This document shows, piece by piece, positions 34,112 to 40,490 of a stretch of DNA of 54,146 nucleotides. Under the pieces are notes generated by a model. It was not told the DNA's origin. It saw only the letters and a list, made by a program, of their open reading frames with translations, and ran no database searches. Source of the DNA: a virus; the IMG/VR virus record IMGVR_UViG_3300032309_001150, positions 1 through 54,146 of that record. One strand, written 5' to 3'. The translations under genes were made by a program, and so were the position numbers. Each line of letters opens with the position of its first letter. Position 1 is the first letter of the stretch.

Positions 34112-34682
34112 GGGTTTTCAATTCAGCGTTGCGGATCAATTCAAACAGGCGGCTCGGTCCTACGTCCTCGGTGGTGATGGGAGCCCCACCCTTCACGCCC
34201 TCGATGGCCACGCGGTCACCGTACTTGGTGGGGTGGAACTTGGCCAACAGCTTCAGGCGCGTCTCGATCTGTAGCTTGCGGTGGCCCAGCATGTCCTCGA
34301 CGGTGGTGGACGCGCCCTTGTCGGTAACGGTCTGAATCTTCCCAAACTGGGGCGTGTCAGCAATCAGCAAGCATTCTTCGGCCAGCGCGTCGTAGCCAAT
34401 ATCGCGTGCGCGTGCGATGGATGCGGAAAGACCGACCCCCTTAGTACCCAAAGCATCGTCTCTGGCCATCCAGTCGTAGACAGTACGCCAAGCGGGGAAT
34501 CCTTCGTTGTCTCTGCATATCTTGCGTAGTGGGATGCCATCGGATAGTTGTTCGCAGATCTTGCGGGCGATCTCGGGGTTGTACTTTGACGGGCGTCCTG
34601 TGGGTTTCGGAGCCGTGGGCTTCTTTGCGGCCACTTTGCGTGGCTTCGCGGCTTTGGAAGGTTTAGCGGTCGTTTCAGGCAT
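34095..34682 (-). CDS. terS: Terminase small subunit
   Basis: A 195-residue protein with a Lys/Pro/Ala-rich N-terminal tail (~1-30), then a helix-turn-helix-like domain starting GRPSKYNPEIARKICEQLSD and going through VYDWMARDD (~30-75), as in Sf6-type small terminases. The remainder is helical and would form the oligomer core, ending in a basic tail that contacts the large subunit. It overlaps the large-terminase gene by 17 nt. It is the first late gene; AGGGA lies just before its start. Confidence 0.85.
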   Translation of the reverse strand: MPETTAKPSKAAKPRKVAAKKPTAPKPTGRPSKYNPEIARKICEQLSDGIPLRKICRDNEGFPAWRTVYDWMARDDALGTKGVGLSASIARARDIGYDALAEECLLIADTPQFGKIQTVTDKGASTTVEDMLGHRKLQIETRLKLLAKFHPTKYGDRVAIEGVKGGAPITTEDVGPSRLFELIRNAELKTRAGSA

Positions 34683-34740
34683 GATCCCTATTCCGTTTGG
34701 GTTGCAATGGCGCTGAGTGTATTCGCTTTTTTTGCACTAA

Positions 34741-34758
34741 TCCCTGCTCTAACAGGGA
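34741..34758. other. Hairpin in the early/late junction
   Basis: The inverted repeat TCCCTG-CTCTAA-CAGGGA lies in the 88-nt gap between the last early gene (stop at 34771) and the small terminase gene. It has no T tract on the minus strand, and only TTTT after two bases on the plus strand. It may be a weak terminator of the early operon or a regulatory hairpin for the late transcript. No convincing promoter is visible in the rest of this gap. Confidence 0.45.
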
Positions 34759-34770
34759 AGTTTTCGACAA

Positions 34771-35001
34771 CTAAGTCTCAACAGCCTTGATTTTATTCGA
34801 CTTTTCCTTCTTGTGCAAGAACATTTGGCGCTCACGGATGGCGTCGATCTCCGCCCACAGCTTGATGCCATACGGGTGGGTAGCCTCGTAGCCACCGACC
34901 TTCAGGGTTTCGTAACAGTCGTTCAACGCCCGTTGAAGTTCCGTTGGACCGTAGTTGACCAAACGCATGCGGGCCTGCTCGATGAAGTGCTGGTGGTTCA
35001 T
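34771..35001 (-). CDS. Small soluble early protein
   Basis: A 76-residue helical protein (begins MNHQHFIEQARMRL, with WAEIDAIRERQMFLHKKEKS near the end). It overlaps the preceding gene as ATGA and ends the leftward early operon, just before the hairpin at 34741-34758. No recognisable domain; the basic C-terminus may bind nucleic acid. Confidence 0.7.
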   Translation of the reverse strand: MNHQHFIEQARMRLVNYGPTELQRALNDCYETLKVGGYEATHPYGIKLWAEIDAIRERQMFLHKKEKSNKIKAVET

Positions 35002-35162
35002 GCGGCCTCCTGCTTGGTGCGCTTAACGTCCTGCTCTAGGCGCTCGATAAACTCAACCAAGGCGTTGAGGTCGGCAAGCTTGGTGGCAAAGGCTTCACCC
35101 ACAAAAGTGAGGGCAAAGTCGATGCCGCCATCAAAGCCCTCCCTGTAGTCTTTGTTCGACAT
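34998..35162 (-). CDS. Tiny early protein
   Basis: A 54-residue protein (MSNKDYREGFDGGIDFALTF and onward, with a helical C-terminus). A GGAGG site lies within the 3' end of the preceding gene, 9 nt before its ATG, and its stop overlaps the next start as ATGA. The sequence pattern YREGFDGGIDFAL is that of many short phage early proteins. Function unknown. Confidence 0.72.
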   Translation of the reverse strand: MSNKDYREGFDGGIDFALTFVGEAFATKLADLNALVEFIERLEQDVKRTKQEAA

Positions 35163-35165
35163 GGC

Positions 35166-35390
35166 TTACGCCTCCTGCAAATTGCGCTCGTAGGCGCGGA
35201 CGGCCTCTTTGAGCTTGATTGTGGTGATGACCGAGGCAAAGTTGCCCGCCTTGGTGTAACCGATGCCCGCAGGCGCGGTGGCCTTCTGGATGGTGTACGA
35301 GTGACCAGTGTCAAACGTGTAGTAGGTCCCACCGTCCACCTCGTGCGTGCCGTAGCGCACGGTGTAGGTGTTTTTGTCTATAACTTTCAT
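35166..35390 (-). CDS. Small early protein with the shared AACAGCGAAGGA leader
   Basis: A 74-residue protein, beta-rich in the first half (VIDKNTYTVRYGTHEVDGGT) and helical in the second (ITTIKLKEAVRAYERNLQEA). It has the AACAGCGAAGGA leader (35397-35408) immediately upstream, like four other early genes, and a GGGGC/GCCCC hairpin (35413-35426) just before that. No family is recognised. Confidence 0.72.
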   Translation of the reverse strand: MKVIDKNTYTVRYGTHEVDGGTYYTFDTGHSYTIQKATAPAGIGYTKAGNFASVITTIKLKEAVRAYERNLQEA

Positions 35391-35396
35391 GCTATC

Positions 35397-35408
35397 TCCT
35401 TCGCTGTT
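35397..35408 (-). promoter_or_regulatory. Shared leader/ribosome-binding element
   Basis: The 12-mer AACAGCGAAGGA ends a few bases before ATG 35390. The same 12-mer precedes genes starting at 35825, 36834, 37618 and 45137. The GAAGGA part is a normal ribosome-binding site; the conserved AACAGC is more than translation alone requires. Confidence 0.75.
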
Positions 35409-35412
35409 GGTT

Positions 35413-35426
35413 GGGGCCGAGGCCCC
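35413..35426 (-). other. Short perfect hairpin in the leader
   Basis: GGGGC-CTCG-GCCCC forms a tetraloop hairpin between the 129-residue gene (ends 35436) and the leader of the 74-residue gene. No T tract follows, so RNA processing, attenuation or a translation-related role is as likely as termination. Confidence 0.5.
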
Positions 35427-35435
35427 GGTGGTTGA

Positions 35436-35825
35436 TTAAGCTTCGAGTCTATCGGCAAAGGCACGCTCGGCCTCTTCACCGCGGTTAATGTAGGCGTCTG
35501 AGCCATACACGGGCGCATCTTCGTACCAATGAGCGGCGTCAAGAATGTAACCGTTTTCGAGGGCGTAGTTTACGCGGGCGGCCAATCTCATGGCGCGACC
35601 AAAAGCCACATCGCGCTTATCTTCGAAATGAATCCAGTTGTCGTCCTCAGAAACGACTTGGCGCTCTACGCTGTTGAAAAACACGTTGTGACGAAAGCGC
35701 AGACCGTAATCGTTGGACACCGTCACAAAATAACGGTCTGCTGTAAAGATCTCGCCATCTTCGGTGCGGCCCGCGTTGTAAACGTCGGCTACCACTTCGG
35801 CTGTGAATGTGAACGGGTTTGTCAT
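35436..35825 (-). CDS. Early protein of unknown function under the palindromic promoter
   Basis: A 129-residue acidic protein, with a beta-rich N-terminal half (FTFTAEVVADVYNAGRTEDG, TADRYFVTVSNDYGLRFRHN) and a helical second half. It is expressed from promoter 35855-35897 and carries the AACAGCGAAGGA leader (35832-35843). It shares this control with the DUF932-type gene next to it, so the two are probably co-regulated. No domain is recognised; a DNA-mimic or anti-defence role would fit the acidity but is only a guess. Confidence 0.7.
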   Translation of the reverse strand: MTNPFTFTAEVVADVYNAGRTEDGEIFTADRYFVTVSNDYGLRFRHNVFFNSVERQVVSEDDNWIHFEDKRDVAFGRAMRLAARVNYALENGYILDAAHWYEDAPVYGSDAYINRGEEAERAFADRLEA

Positions 35826-35854
35826 TTTGAATCCTTCGCTGTTGGTTGTTAAAT

Positions 35855-35897
35855 TGTCCTAAGACCCTACTATAACGGATCTAAAACCGTATCGGTT
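35855..35897 (-). promoter_or_regulatory. Promoter with palindromic operator (copy B)
   Basis: Read on the minus strand: TGTCAACC-GATACGGTT (AACCGA-T-ACGGTT at 35897-35885, one arm mismatch), 10 nt, TATAGT (35874-35869), then GGTCTTAGGACA (35866-35855). AACCGA lies 17 nt before TATAGT, where a -35 box belongs, yet does not resemble TTGACA. A second TGTCAACC copy lies just upstream. It drives the 129-residue gene. Confidence 0.75.
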
Positions 35898-35943
35898 GAC
35901 ACGGGTTGACAAAAAAACAAAAATATTTTCGGCAACAAGTAGC

Positions 35944-35963
35944 GGGGGGGTCAAAACCCCCCC
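35944..35963 (-). terminator. G7/C7 hairpin after the DUF932-type gene
   Basis: The perfect inverted repeat GGGGGGG-TTTTGA-CCCCCCC on the minus strand lies 16 nt after the stop of the 284-residue gene. It is followed by GCTACTTGTTG, a poor T tract. It probably separates that gene from the next promoter unit (35855-35897). Confidence 0.6.
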
Positions 35964-35979
35964 ACCTTTTGCGCTTGAC

Positions 35980-36834
35980 TTACGCGGCGACAAGTTCCTC
36001 CACGTCAATCACGTTTTGCTTCAGGTTGGCAAAGCCGTCAGCCAACTGCCACAGGGCGCGGTTCAGCTTGACGTTTTCGCTCACGCCACCCACAGCGCGG
36101 GTAGTCAGGCGGCGGCCAGTCTTGGCGCGGCCATGTACGCCACCCTTAACCAAAGACTCTTGGACGCGGTTGAAGGTCGTCCACAGGTCGTTTTTGCGGT
36201 CGTCCCAGCGGTTGGGGACCAGCACACGTTCAGCGGTCACAGGCGCTTGGTCTTGCTCCCAGCGCAGGGACAGGGCCGTGTTAGCAAACAGGCGCTGTTC
36301 GTCTTCGTTCAGGCCGATGGACTTGAAAGTCTCCACGCGCTCTTGGGCAATTTGCAGGTCGTCCAGAATGCGGGTTGCGCCCTCAATCACGTTGTCCACC
36401 ACGTCGCCGCTGTGGCGCACGCGGATGTCGTTGGTCACGTCACCAGCGATCAGGCCGTTGTTGCAAACGAAGCGGAAAAAGCCTGACAGCAATTGGTAGC
36501 TGGAGGAACCGTCGTGGCTGTTCAACAGAATGATCTCGCCCACTTCGCCGTCGCCTTCGATGGCGTCAGCGTGGCGCAAACGAACCAAATGCTTGGTGTG
36601 TTCGCGCTTGCCAGCGTCACGCACGCGGGTCTGGCGCACTTCGTAGGGCTGGAAGCCCTCGCGGCGCAAACCGTCAATGACGTTGATGGTGGGGATGAAT
36701 GTGTAACGGTCGCCGCGTGACTCGTGGGCCTCGCTTGCCACCACGCTGGGGGCGTAGTAGGCGATCTGCTCGTTGGTCAAAGGCACGTTGGAACGGTGGC
36801 CAGAGAACGGGTTGGATTTGCTAAAACGGTACAT
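35980..36834 (-). CDS. DUF932/DUF945-type early protein
   Basis: A 284-residue protein with FIPTINVIDGLRREGFQPYE (~48-66), then HLVRLRHADAI, a LNSHDGSSSYQLLSGFFRFV segment (~103-122) and CNNGLIAGD (~123-131). I know this series from the DUF932 family, carried by plasmids, prophages and phages. Its biochemical role is not settled. Unlike most early genes here it has its own palindromic promoter and leader, and a following hairpin, so it is a separately regulated single-gene unit. Confidence 0.82.
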   Translation of the reverse strand: MYRFSKSNPFSGHRSNVPLTNEQIAYYAPSVVASEAHESRGDRYTFIPTINVIDGLRREGFQPYEVRQTRVRDAGKREHTKHLVRLRHADAIEGDGEVGEIILLNSHDGSSSYQLLSGFFRFVCNNGLIAGDVTNDIRVRHSGDVVDNVIEGATRILDDLQIAQERVETFKSIGLNEDEQRLFANTALSLRWEQDQAPVTAERVLVPNRWDDRKNDLWTTFNRVQESLVKGGVHGRAKTGRRLTTRAVGGVSENVKLNRALWQLADGFANLKQNVIDVEELVAA

Positions 36835-36870
36835 TTTGATTTCCTTCGCTGTTAAAAAAATTTTGGTTTG

Positions 36871-36913
36871 TGTCCGAAGACCCTAATACAACGTGACACA
36901 AACCGATTCGGTT
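36871..36913 (-). promoter_or_regulatory. Promoter with perfect palindromic operator (copy C)
   Basis: On the minus strand: TGTCAACCGAATCGGTT (perfect AACCGA-A-TCGGTT at 36913-36901), 10 nt, a -10-like TGTATT (36890-36885), AGGG, then GGTCTTCGGACA (36882-36871). The leader AACAGCGAAGGA follows at 36853-36842, before ATG 36834. Order and spacing match copy B. Confidence 0.78.
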
Positions 36914-36922
36914 GACATCATT

Positions 36923-37312
36923 TCAAACTTTTTTTGACCCTCGTTTGAAATCTTGCATGTACTGGACGAATTCGGCCAGTGTGCCCTTTTCCTCGCGCAC
37001 CCAGTATTCGGCCTCGTGCACGATGTAGTCGCACCCGTGGTCAAAGCCCGCGTGGTAGCTGGTGTCGGTTAACTCGGCCAAGGCCGACTTGGTTGGCTCG
37101 TCAGCTTCGCAGTGCTGGTGCACGCCGATGAACTTCTCAAACAGGCCGTCCAAGCTTTCGAAGGTGGTGGGCATCTTCAGTTGTTGCTTGGTCTGGCAGT
37201 GTTTGCACACCATACTGTTGCCCTCCAGCACCAAATGCTCGGTGTACTTTTGATCGGCCATCAAGGCTTGAATGTCTTGGTTGACGCGGCGGTTGAATTC
37301 GCTTTTCTCCAT
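36923..37312 (-). CDS. Small early protein with zinc-knuckle-like Cys/His residues
   Basis: A 129-residue protein with C36-x2-C39 (VCKHCQ) and a later H65-x-H67-C68 cluster (GVHQHCEAD), suggesting one zinc site joining two segments. A GFDHGCDYIV segment follows near residues 93-102, and the C-terminus is basic. It is placed 4 nt after the preceding early gene. Function unknown; zinc binding is inferred from residue spacing only. Confidence 0.7.
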   Translation of the reverse strand: MEKSEFNRRVNQDIQALMADQKYTEHLVLEGNSMVCKHCQTKQQLKMPTTFESLDGLFEKFIGVHQHCEADEPTKSALAELTDTSYHAGFDHGCDYIVHEAEYWVREEKGTLAEFVQYMQDFKRGSKKV

Positions 37313-37315
37313 GAT

Positions 37316-37618
37316 TTACTCCAGTGGGCTAGAAGATGCCACGATGGTCGTGGACAGGATGGTCTTGTACGCATTAAGCGCTTCTTTGGTCAGGCTGGTG
37401 TCCGCGTACAGCTTGTCGTAATCAAAAGCGCGGTCGGTGCGCGATGTGATTTTGACGGCGTACTTTGTGCCGACGTAGACTTTTTTGCCATCTGGCAACG
37501 TTGCCAAATCTTTGATTTGGTCTTTGATTTGCTTCGACTGTTCGGTCAAAGCTTTAATGCGGGCGTCGATGTCGCCCAGTGTGTCGACCAAGGTAATGAT
37601 AGACAGATCGTTGTTCAT
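37316..37618 (-). CDS. Small early protein with helical N-terminus
   Basis: A 100-residue protein starting at ATG 37618, fixed by the AACAGCGAAGGA leader (37637-37626) 7 nt upstream. The first half is a long helix (VDTLGDIDARIKALTEQSKQ), the second half a beta-rich unit (GKKVYVGTKYAVKITSRTDR). Such helix-then-strand proteins of ~100 residues are common in phage early operons, often of unknown role. A promoter (37665-37695) lies directly upstream. Confidence 0.72.
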   Translation of the reverse strand: MNNDLSIITLVDTLGDIDARIKALTEQSKQIKDQIKDLATLPDGKKVYVGTKYAVKITSRTDRAFDYDKLYADTSLTKEALNAYKTILSTTIVASSSPLE

Positions 37619-37664
37619 TTCGCTTTCCTTCGCTGTTGTTGATGAGTTTGTAGTGTAACCTACG

Positions 37665-37695
37665 ATTACACAACGCCACAATAGCGGCGTTGGTT
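37665..37695 (-). promoter_or_regulatory. GTCAACC-type promoter with a different inverted repeat
   Basis: On the minus strand: GTCAACCAA (37698-37690), then an inverted repeat AACGCC-N8-GGCGTT (37691-37672), then a -10-like TGTAAT (37670-37665), 19 nt from AACCAA. The shared AACAGCGAAGGA leader follows. It keeps the GTCAACC box but has its own operator-like repeat instead of AACCGA-N-TCGGTT. Confidence 0.6.
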
Positions 37696-37705
37696 GACAA
37701 GTATA

Positions 37706-38011
37706 TCAAGAAATTTTGTTGTTTTCTTCCAACTTTAACAAATGCAGGGTTTCGGCCAGCAGATCGGCCTCGTTGTAGCCCCAATGTTTGGGGAATCCCT
37801 TGGTTCCAAGGCCGTGCAGGCCCGTCTTGCCCCTGTGATGCTCTGGGCATAGTGGGATGACGTCCATGTGGCTTGCACGCCTTCCTGCCCCCGTTCCCGC
37901 CCTTGGGTGGTGCAATTCAGCGGGCGTGCCCGGGTAGCCCATCCTGCGGCACACCGCGCACCCCAGTTCGGCCACCGCCATCATGTGCTTCTTCTCCGCA
38001 ATTGTGGTCAT
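37706..38011 (-). CDS. Ref-like HNH nuclease (RecA-dependent nuclease family)
   Basis: A 101-residue protein with two Cys pairs and an HNH core: C18-x2-C21, AELHHPR (H34-H35), DVIPLCPEHH (C55, H58, H59) and LHGLG (H66). P1 Ref and related phage proteins share this arrangement; Ref cuts DNA at RecA-bound displacement loops. Length equals the catalytic domain only, without the long basic N-terminal tail of P1 Ref. GGAGG precedes the ATG, which lies inside the upstream zinc-ribbon gene. It joins RusA and the exonuclease as part of a recombination set. Confidence 0.82.
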   Translation of the reverse strand: MTTIAEKKHMMAVAELGCAVCRRMGYPGTPAELHHPRAGTGAGRRASHMDVIPLCPEHHRGKTGLHGLGTKGFPKHWGYNEADLLAETLHLLKLEENNKIS

Positions 38012-38150
38012 GGCCTTTGGCCTCCGTTTTTTTCAACCAGACTTGGCCGCACCCGGTGCATCGGTATGCGGTTCGCTCGTCGATGATGGTGCGCTTGTCG
38101 TGGTGGCCGCCCACCGATCTGCCGTAGAACGTGCGCACCACCTCGATCAT
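37917..38150 (-). CDS. Small zinc-ribbon-like protein overlapping the Ref-like gene
   Basis: A 77-residue protein with C31-x2-C34 (RCTGCGQVW) and H47/H49/C51, a plausible single zinc site. It starts at ATG 38150 overlapping the upstream stop as ATGA, which supports it. Its last ~31 codons lie inside the Ref-like gene in another frame and are Gly/Arg-rich, so the functional part is probably residues 1-55. Function unknown. Confidence 0.62.
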   Translation of the reverse strand: MIEVVRTFYGRSVGGHHDKRTIIDERTAYRCTGCGQVWLKKTEAKGHDHNCGEEAHDGGGRTGVRGVPQDGLPGHAR

Positions 38151-38305
38151 TGCTTTTTAAGCAAATTGCTTCGAATGCTGTCAGCAAGCACCTGACGGAG
38201 CCATACCGAGCCACCAAGGCGCTTGAACTCGTCTTTGTAGGCCTTGGTGACCCGCACGGTGATCACAACAGCAGAACTGGTTAGTTCACTTTTGGGTCGC
38301 GGCAT
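38147..38305 (-). CDS. Tiny ribbon-helix-helix-like protein
   Basis: A 52-residue basic protein: a short strand-like N-terminus (SAVVITVRVTKAYKDEFKRL) followed by GGSVWLRQVLADSI and a Lys-rich end. One strand and two helices of this length suggest a ribbon-helix-helix DNA-binding dimer like Arc. It starts inside the upstream gene (AAGGAA just before) and its stop overlaps the next start as ATGA. It is a candidate regulator of the early region. Confidence 0.68.
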   Translation of the reverse strand: MPRPKSELTSSAVVITVRVTKAYKDEFKRLGGSVWLRQVLADSIRSNLLKKQ

Positions 38306-38501
38306 CTTGTTCCTTACGCTTATCCACCATCTCGTACAGCTTCTTTTCTAGCGCGTCAATCATCACATGGGCTGGGCCGATCTTGGCAATGGCCTCTTCC
38401 ATCTGGCGCTCCATCTCTTTGGCCAAAACATACAGGTGGCTCATGCGGTAGCCAATCAAACCCGTTACAACGCCCGCACAAAAATATAAAAAATCACTCA
38501 T
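38286..38501 (-). CDS. Small membrane-anchored helical protein
   Basis: A 71-residue protein with one N-terminal membrane segment (residues ~3-20, FLYFCAGVVTGLIGYRM) and a charged coiled-coil-like remainder (AKEMERQMEEAIAKIG). AGAGGAAAA lies just upstream of the ATG. It overlaps the next gene by 20 nt. An early inner-membrane protein may affect the host envelope or superinfection; nothing in the sequence settles this. Confidence 0.72.
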   Translation of the reverse strand: MSDFLYFCAGVVTGLIGYRMSHLYVLAKEMERQMEEAIAKIGPAHVMIDALEKKLYEMVDKRKEQDAATQK

Positions 38502-38511
38502 GGTTTTTCCT

Positions 38512-38634
38512 CTATTTGTAAACCGCTATTATTTCTCCGCCAAATTGTTTTTGAATGTCTTTGGCGTGGTTTTCTGTCCAAAAAAATTTGGGTTCGTGTT
38601 GGTCCTTTATCCAAACAAATCCAAACGGCTTCAT
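38512..38634 (-). CDS. 40-residue early protein
   Basis: MKPFGFVWIKDQHEPKFFWT then a helical end; stop TAG at 38514. The start overlaps the upstream stop as ATGA and AAGGAAAAACC precedes it. Small but in a perfectly packed chain. It has many aromatic residues and no recognisable domain. Confidence 0.65.
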   Translation of the reverse strand: MKPFGFVWIKDQHEPKFFWTENHAKDIQKQFGGEIIAVYK

Positions 38635-38777
38635 GGTTTTTCCTTGTGCTCTGCCTCAAGTTCACGCAAGTCCATTGCGACGTCCGCCACGCCATGCCAA
38701 TCGCATCGGGCAATCATCACATGCAGGTACTCAATCAAAATTTCGCGCTGTGTTTCGTAGTCGGTGTAATCAGTCAT
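38631..38777 (-). CDS. 48-residue early protein
   Basis: An acidic small protein beginning MTDYTDYETQREILIEYLHV, ending in a Glu/Lys-rich helix. Its start overlaps the upstream stop as ATGA, and its stop overlaps the next start in the same way. A longer frame in another phase (38498-38713) is less likely because it breaks this chain. Function unknown. Confidence 0.68.
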   Translation of the reverse strand: MTDYTDYETQREILIEYLHVMIARCDWHGVADVAMDLRELEAEHKEKP

Positions 38778-38992
38778 GTATTCTTCTCCTTCAGTTTGGC
38801 TTCAATGGCATCTGCAAACCTCACCCAAAACGGCTTGCTGTCAACAATCTGTTTGACTTGGTCATAAACAAAAGATTGCTCATCCGCGGTCAGCCCTACC
38901 CATGTGCGCTGTGGTGACCAGCCAAGTGAGGTTGCAATTCTGGTTGCCGCTGACTTGTCAATAACAGGCTCTTGGCTTTCCAACTCTGTCAT
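38774..38992 (-). CDS. Small conserved phage early protein
   Basis: A 72-residue protein containing ATSLGWSPQRTWVGLTADEQ followed by helices and a Lys-rich end. The GW...WVGLT-E pattern is one I know from many small phage proteins of unknown function. It overlaps both neighbours by 4 nt. Confidence 0.75.
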   Translation of the reverse strand: MTELESQEPVIDKSAATRIATSLGWSPQRTWVGLTADEQSFVYDQVKQIVDSKPFWVRFADAIEAKLKEKNT

Positions 38993-39294
38993 GCTTCCCT
39001 CGCTTCCAACATTGCGTCTGCCATTGCATATGCGCGACTGGCGACTATTTCTCTTTCAATTTGGTTCCAGTAAAAGTACTCTTGATCTGTATTCAAATCG
39101 TGTTTGACCATGCGCATTGCAACCTCAATTGAAGCCGCCGCAAAGTAATCACGCAAGGTCATGCCTGTCATGTCCGTTCGATGTGGATTTGGAAAAGCTT
39201 TTTCAGCTTTTATTGCCGCTGTCACGGCTTCCTTCCTCTGCTTGGCTTGTCGCTCAATCTCGTTGAACGCTTCGTCTTCTGGGTCAAGAATCAT
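38989..39294 (-). CDS. Small conserved phage early protein (MTLRDYFAAA type)
   Basis: A 101-residue helical protein. Residues ~45-60 read GMTLRDYFAAASIEVAM, a recurrent motif of phage and prophage early proteins. The N-terminus is Glu/Lys-rich and the end contains YAMADAMLEAREA. It overlaps both neighbours by 4 nt. The motif family has no settled function. Confidence 0.75.
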   Translation of the reverse strand: MILDPEDEAFNEIERQAKQRKEAVTAAIKAEKAFPNPHRTDMTGMTLRDYFAAASIEVAMRMVKHDLNTDQEYFYWNQIEREIVASRAYAMADAMLEAREA

Positions 39295-39491
39295 GCTTGT
39301 TCTCCTCTGGCTCTGATTTCTTCTGCCACTTTGTCGGTTATTTCAAGATTCCAACTAAATGCAACTTGAGCACAGGCTTCACGTTCTTTGGCGGCTACAA
39401 GGTTGGCAAAGCGTACAAGCCCCTCTTGATTAAAATTTAATCCATTGATGGTGTTTTCTATTGCCATCTCAATGATTTCATCTTGAGTCAT
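39291..39491 (-). CDS. Small helical early protein
   Basis: A 66-residue protein starting at ATG 39491, chosen for the AGGGAGA site 6 nt upstream. It includes EGLVRFANLVAAKEREACAQ, a pattern common in phage early proteins, where an Arg-Glu-Ala-Cys segment ends a helix. It overlaps the upstream membrane-protein gene by 14 nt and the downstream gene by 4 nt. Confidence 0.72.
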   Translation of the reverse strand: MTQDEIIEMAIENTINGLNFNQEGLVRFANLVAAKEREACAQVAFSWNLEITDKVAEEIRARGEQA

Positions 39492-39612
39492 CTCTATCTC
39501 CCTTCTGCATTCTTTCAATCACATACAAAAAGACTGCGACACATACGCCGCCAAGGCCAAAGCCAATGAACAACGTAGCGATCAGTGCAAATACATCCCA
39601 AGCCATGTTCAT
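39478..39612 (-). CDS. 44-residue membrane protein
   Basis: A short protein (MNMAWDVFALIATLFIGFGL) with one membrane segment (~5-30) and a charged C-terminus. ATG 39612 is chosen over an earlier frame that runs through the upstream gene; it overlaps the upstream stop as ATGA. Function unknown. Confidence 0.65.
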   Translation of the reverse strand: MNMAWDVFALIATLFIGFGLGGVCVAVFLYVIERMQKGDRDDSR

Positions 39613-39941
39613 ACAGTCACCCTCACTTCCTGTCGAGCATTGGCTTGCTCGGTGCGCCAGATCTCGACGCGCAACTCGGCGGCCTTCATGTCCCAACGTA
39701 ATTTTTCTTCAATCATCACCGCCTCTTTGAGGCCGTCGATAAACAACCTGTATTCCTCATGCGCGTATGCTTCGCGCTCTTGCGCGGCAATTACCTTCTC
39801 GCCGCTTTCTTTCATCAATCGAGCCTTCAGCGACTTGCTGTAATACTCAAGCGCGGTCCTGTCCGCTTTTGCTTGCGCGTAGTGCTTGCCGTATCTCAGT
39901 ATGTAATCAACGGCTTCGTGTGGATCTCGTTCTTCGCTCAT
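39609..39941 (-). CDS. Coiled-coil early protein
   Basis: A 110-residue, almost entirely helical, charged protein. It contains YILRYGKHYAQAKADRTALE (~13-32) and a long Glu/Lys/Arg helix to the end. AGGAG lies 8 nt before the ATG, and the gene overlaps RusA upstream by 4 nt. I recall this type next to rusA in other phages, as an unnamed early protein. Confidence 0.75.
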   Translation of the reverse strand: MSEERDPHEAVDYILRYGKHYAQAKADRTALEYYSKSLKARLMKESGEKVIAAQEREAYAHEEYRLFIDGLKEAVMIEEKLRWDMKAAELRVEIWRTEQANARQEVRVTV

Positions 39942-40324
39942 GCTTTCGCTCCTATAAATTGTTGAACACTGTCAGCTTCCCAAATGCGGACCTTTAACAT
40001 CCCTCCTTTTTCTTGCGCCCAAAAAATTCTCAGATCGACAATCTGGCTGTCGTCCTTGTAAACACCCGCATGCGTCAACGCATCCAGCGTGGCCTTCAAT
40101 AAATTGTCCAGATCACGCACGCGGTTATCTGGCCGCCATGCTTCGATCTCCACCACAAGTTTGCCTGTGTGCGTTGCGGCCTTGCGCTGAATCATCATCT
40201 GCGCCAGCACGGCCTCACGGTATGCGCGGCCCTCTTGGCTGATCAACACGCGGCCTGCCACGCTTCGCCAGTAGCGGTTAACGCTTGGTGGCCAAGGCAA
40301 CACGATTTCATCTTTGCTTTGCAC
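39938..40324 (-). CDS. rusA: RusA-type Holliday junction resolvase
   Basis: A 128-residue protein, matching the ~120 residues of E. coli RusA. Start GTG 40324 is preferred to ATG 40390 because GGAGG lies 6 nt upstream and because the sequence then begins just before the conserved LPWPPSVNRYWR. The acidic active-site pattern is visible in RVRDLDNLLKATLDAL and KDDSQIVDL. It cuts four-way junctions during recombination or before packaging. The first bases overlap the upstream gene by 17 nt. Confidence 0.9.
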   Translation of the reverse strand: MQSKDEIVLPWPPSVNRYWRSVAGRVLISQEGRAYREAVLAQMMIQRKAATHTGKLVVEIEAWRPDNRVRDLDNLLKATLDALTHAGVYKDDSQIVDLRIFWAQEKGGMLKVRIWEADSVQQFIGAKA

Positions 40325-40490
40325 GCTCCGCCTCCATTCTTTTAACCAGATCAGCACTTGCTCCAATTCCTCGACGCTTATCAATGTCACGCTTTACTCC
40401 TTCCCACCATAATTGCGCGTTGTCTAACCCGACCTCGCCAATCTTCTGTTCCCTCCTCTTCATCCACTCCCTCGCTTCGCACTGGCGCAT
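40308..40490 (-). CDS. Small early protein nested at the end of another gene (DUF7696-like?)
   Basis: A 60-residue protein starting around ATG 40490 (GGAG lies 12 nt upstream), though the frame is open to 40592. It contains MRQCEAREWMKRREQKIGEV and DIDKRRGIGASADLVKRM, a Cys-Glu-Ala-Arg start followed by an Arg-Gly segment. I recall this combination in small phage proteins labelled DUF7696. It overlaps the 75-residue gene by 104 nt in another frame. The start is uncertain. Confidence 0.6.
   Translation of the reverse strand: MRQCEAREWMKRREQKIGEVGLDNAQLWWEGVKRDIDKRRGIGASADLVKRMEAERAKQR

Noticed and set aside
35896-36499. Two plus-strand ORFs of about 196 residues opposite the DUF932-type gene
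   Set aside because: They run antisense to a recognised gene and start inside its hairpin/promoter region; protein sequences look random.
38498-38713. 71-residue minus-strand ORF
   Set aside because: It conflicts with two smaller ORFs (38512-38634 and 38631-38777) that form a clean ATGA-coupled chain with good ribosome-binding sites.
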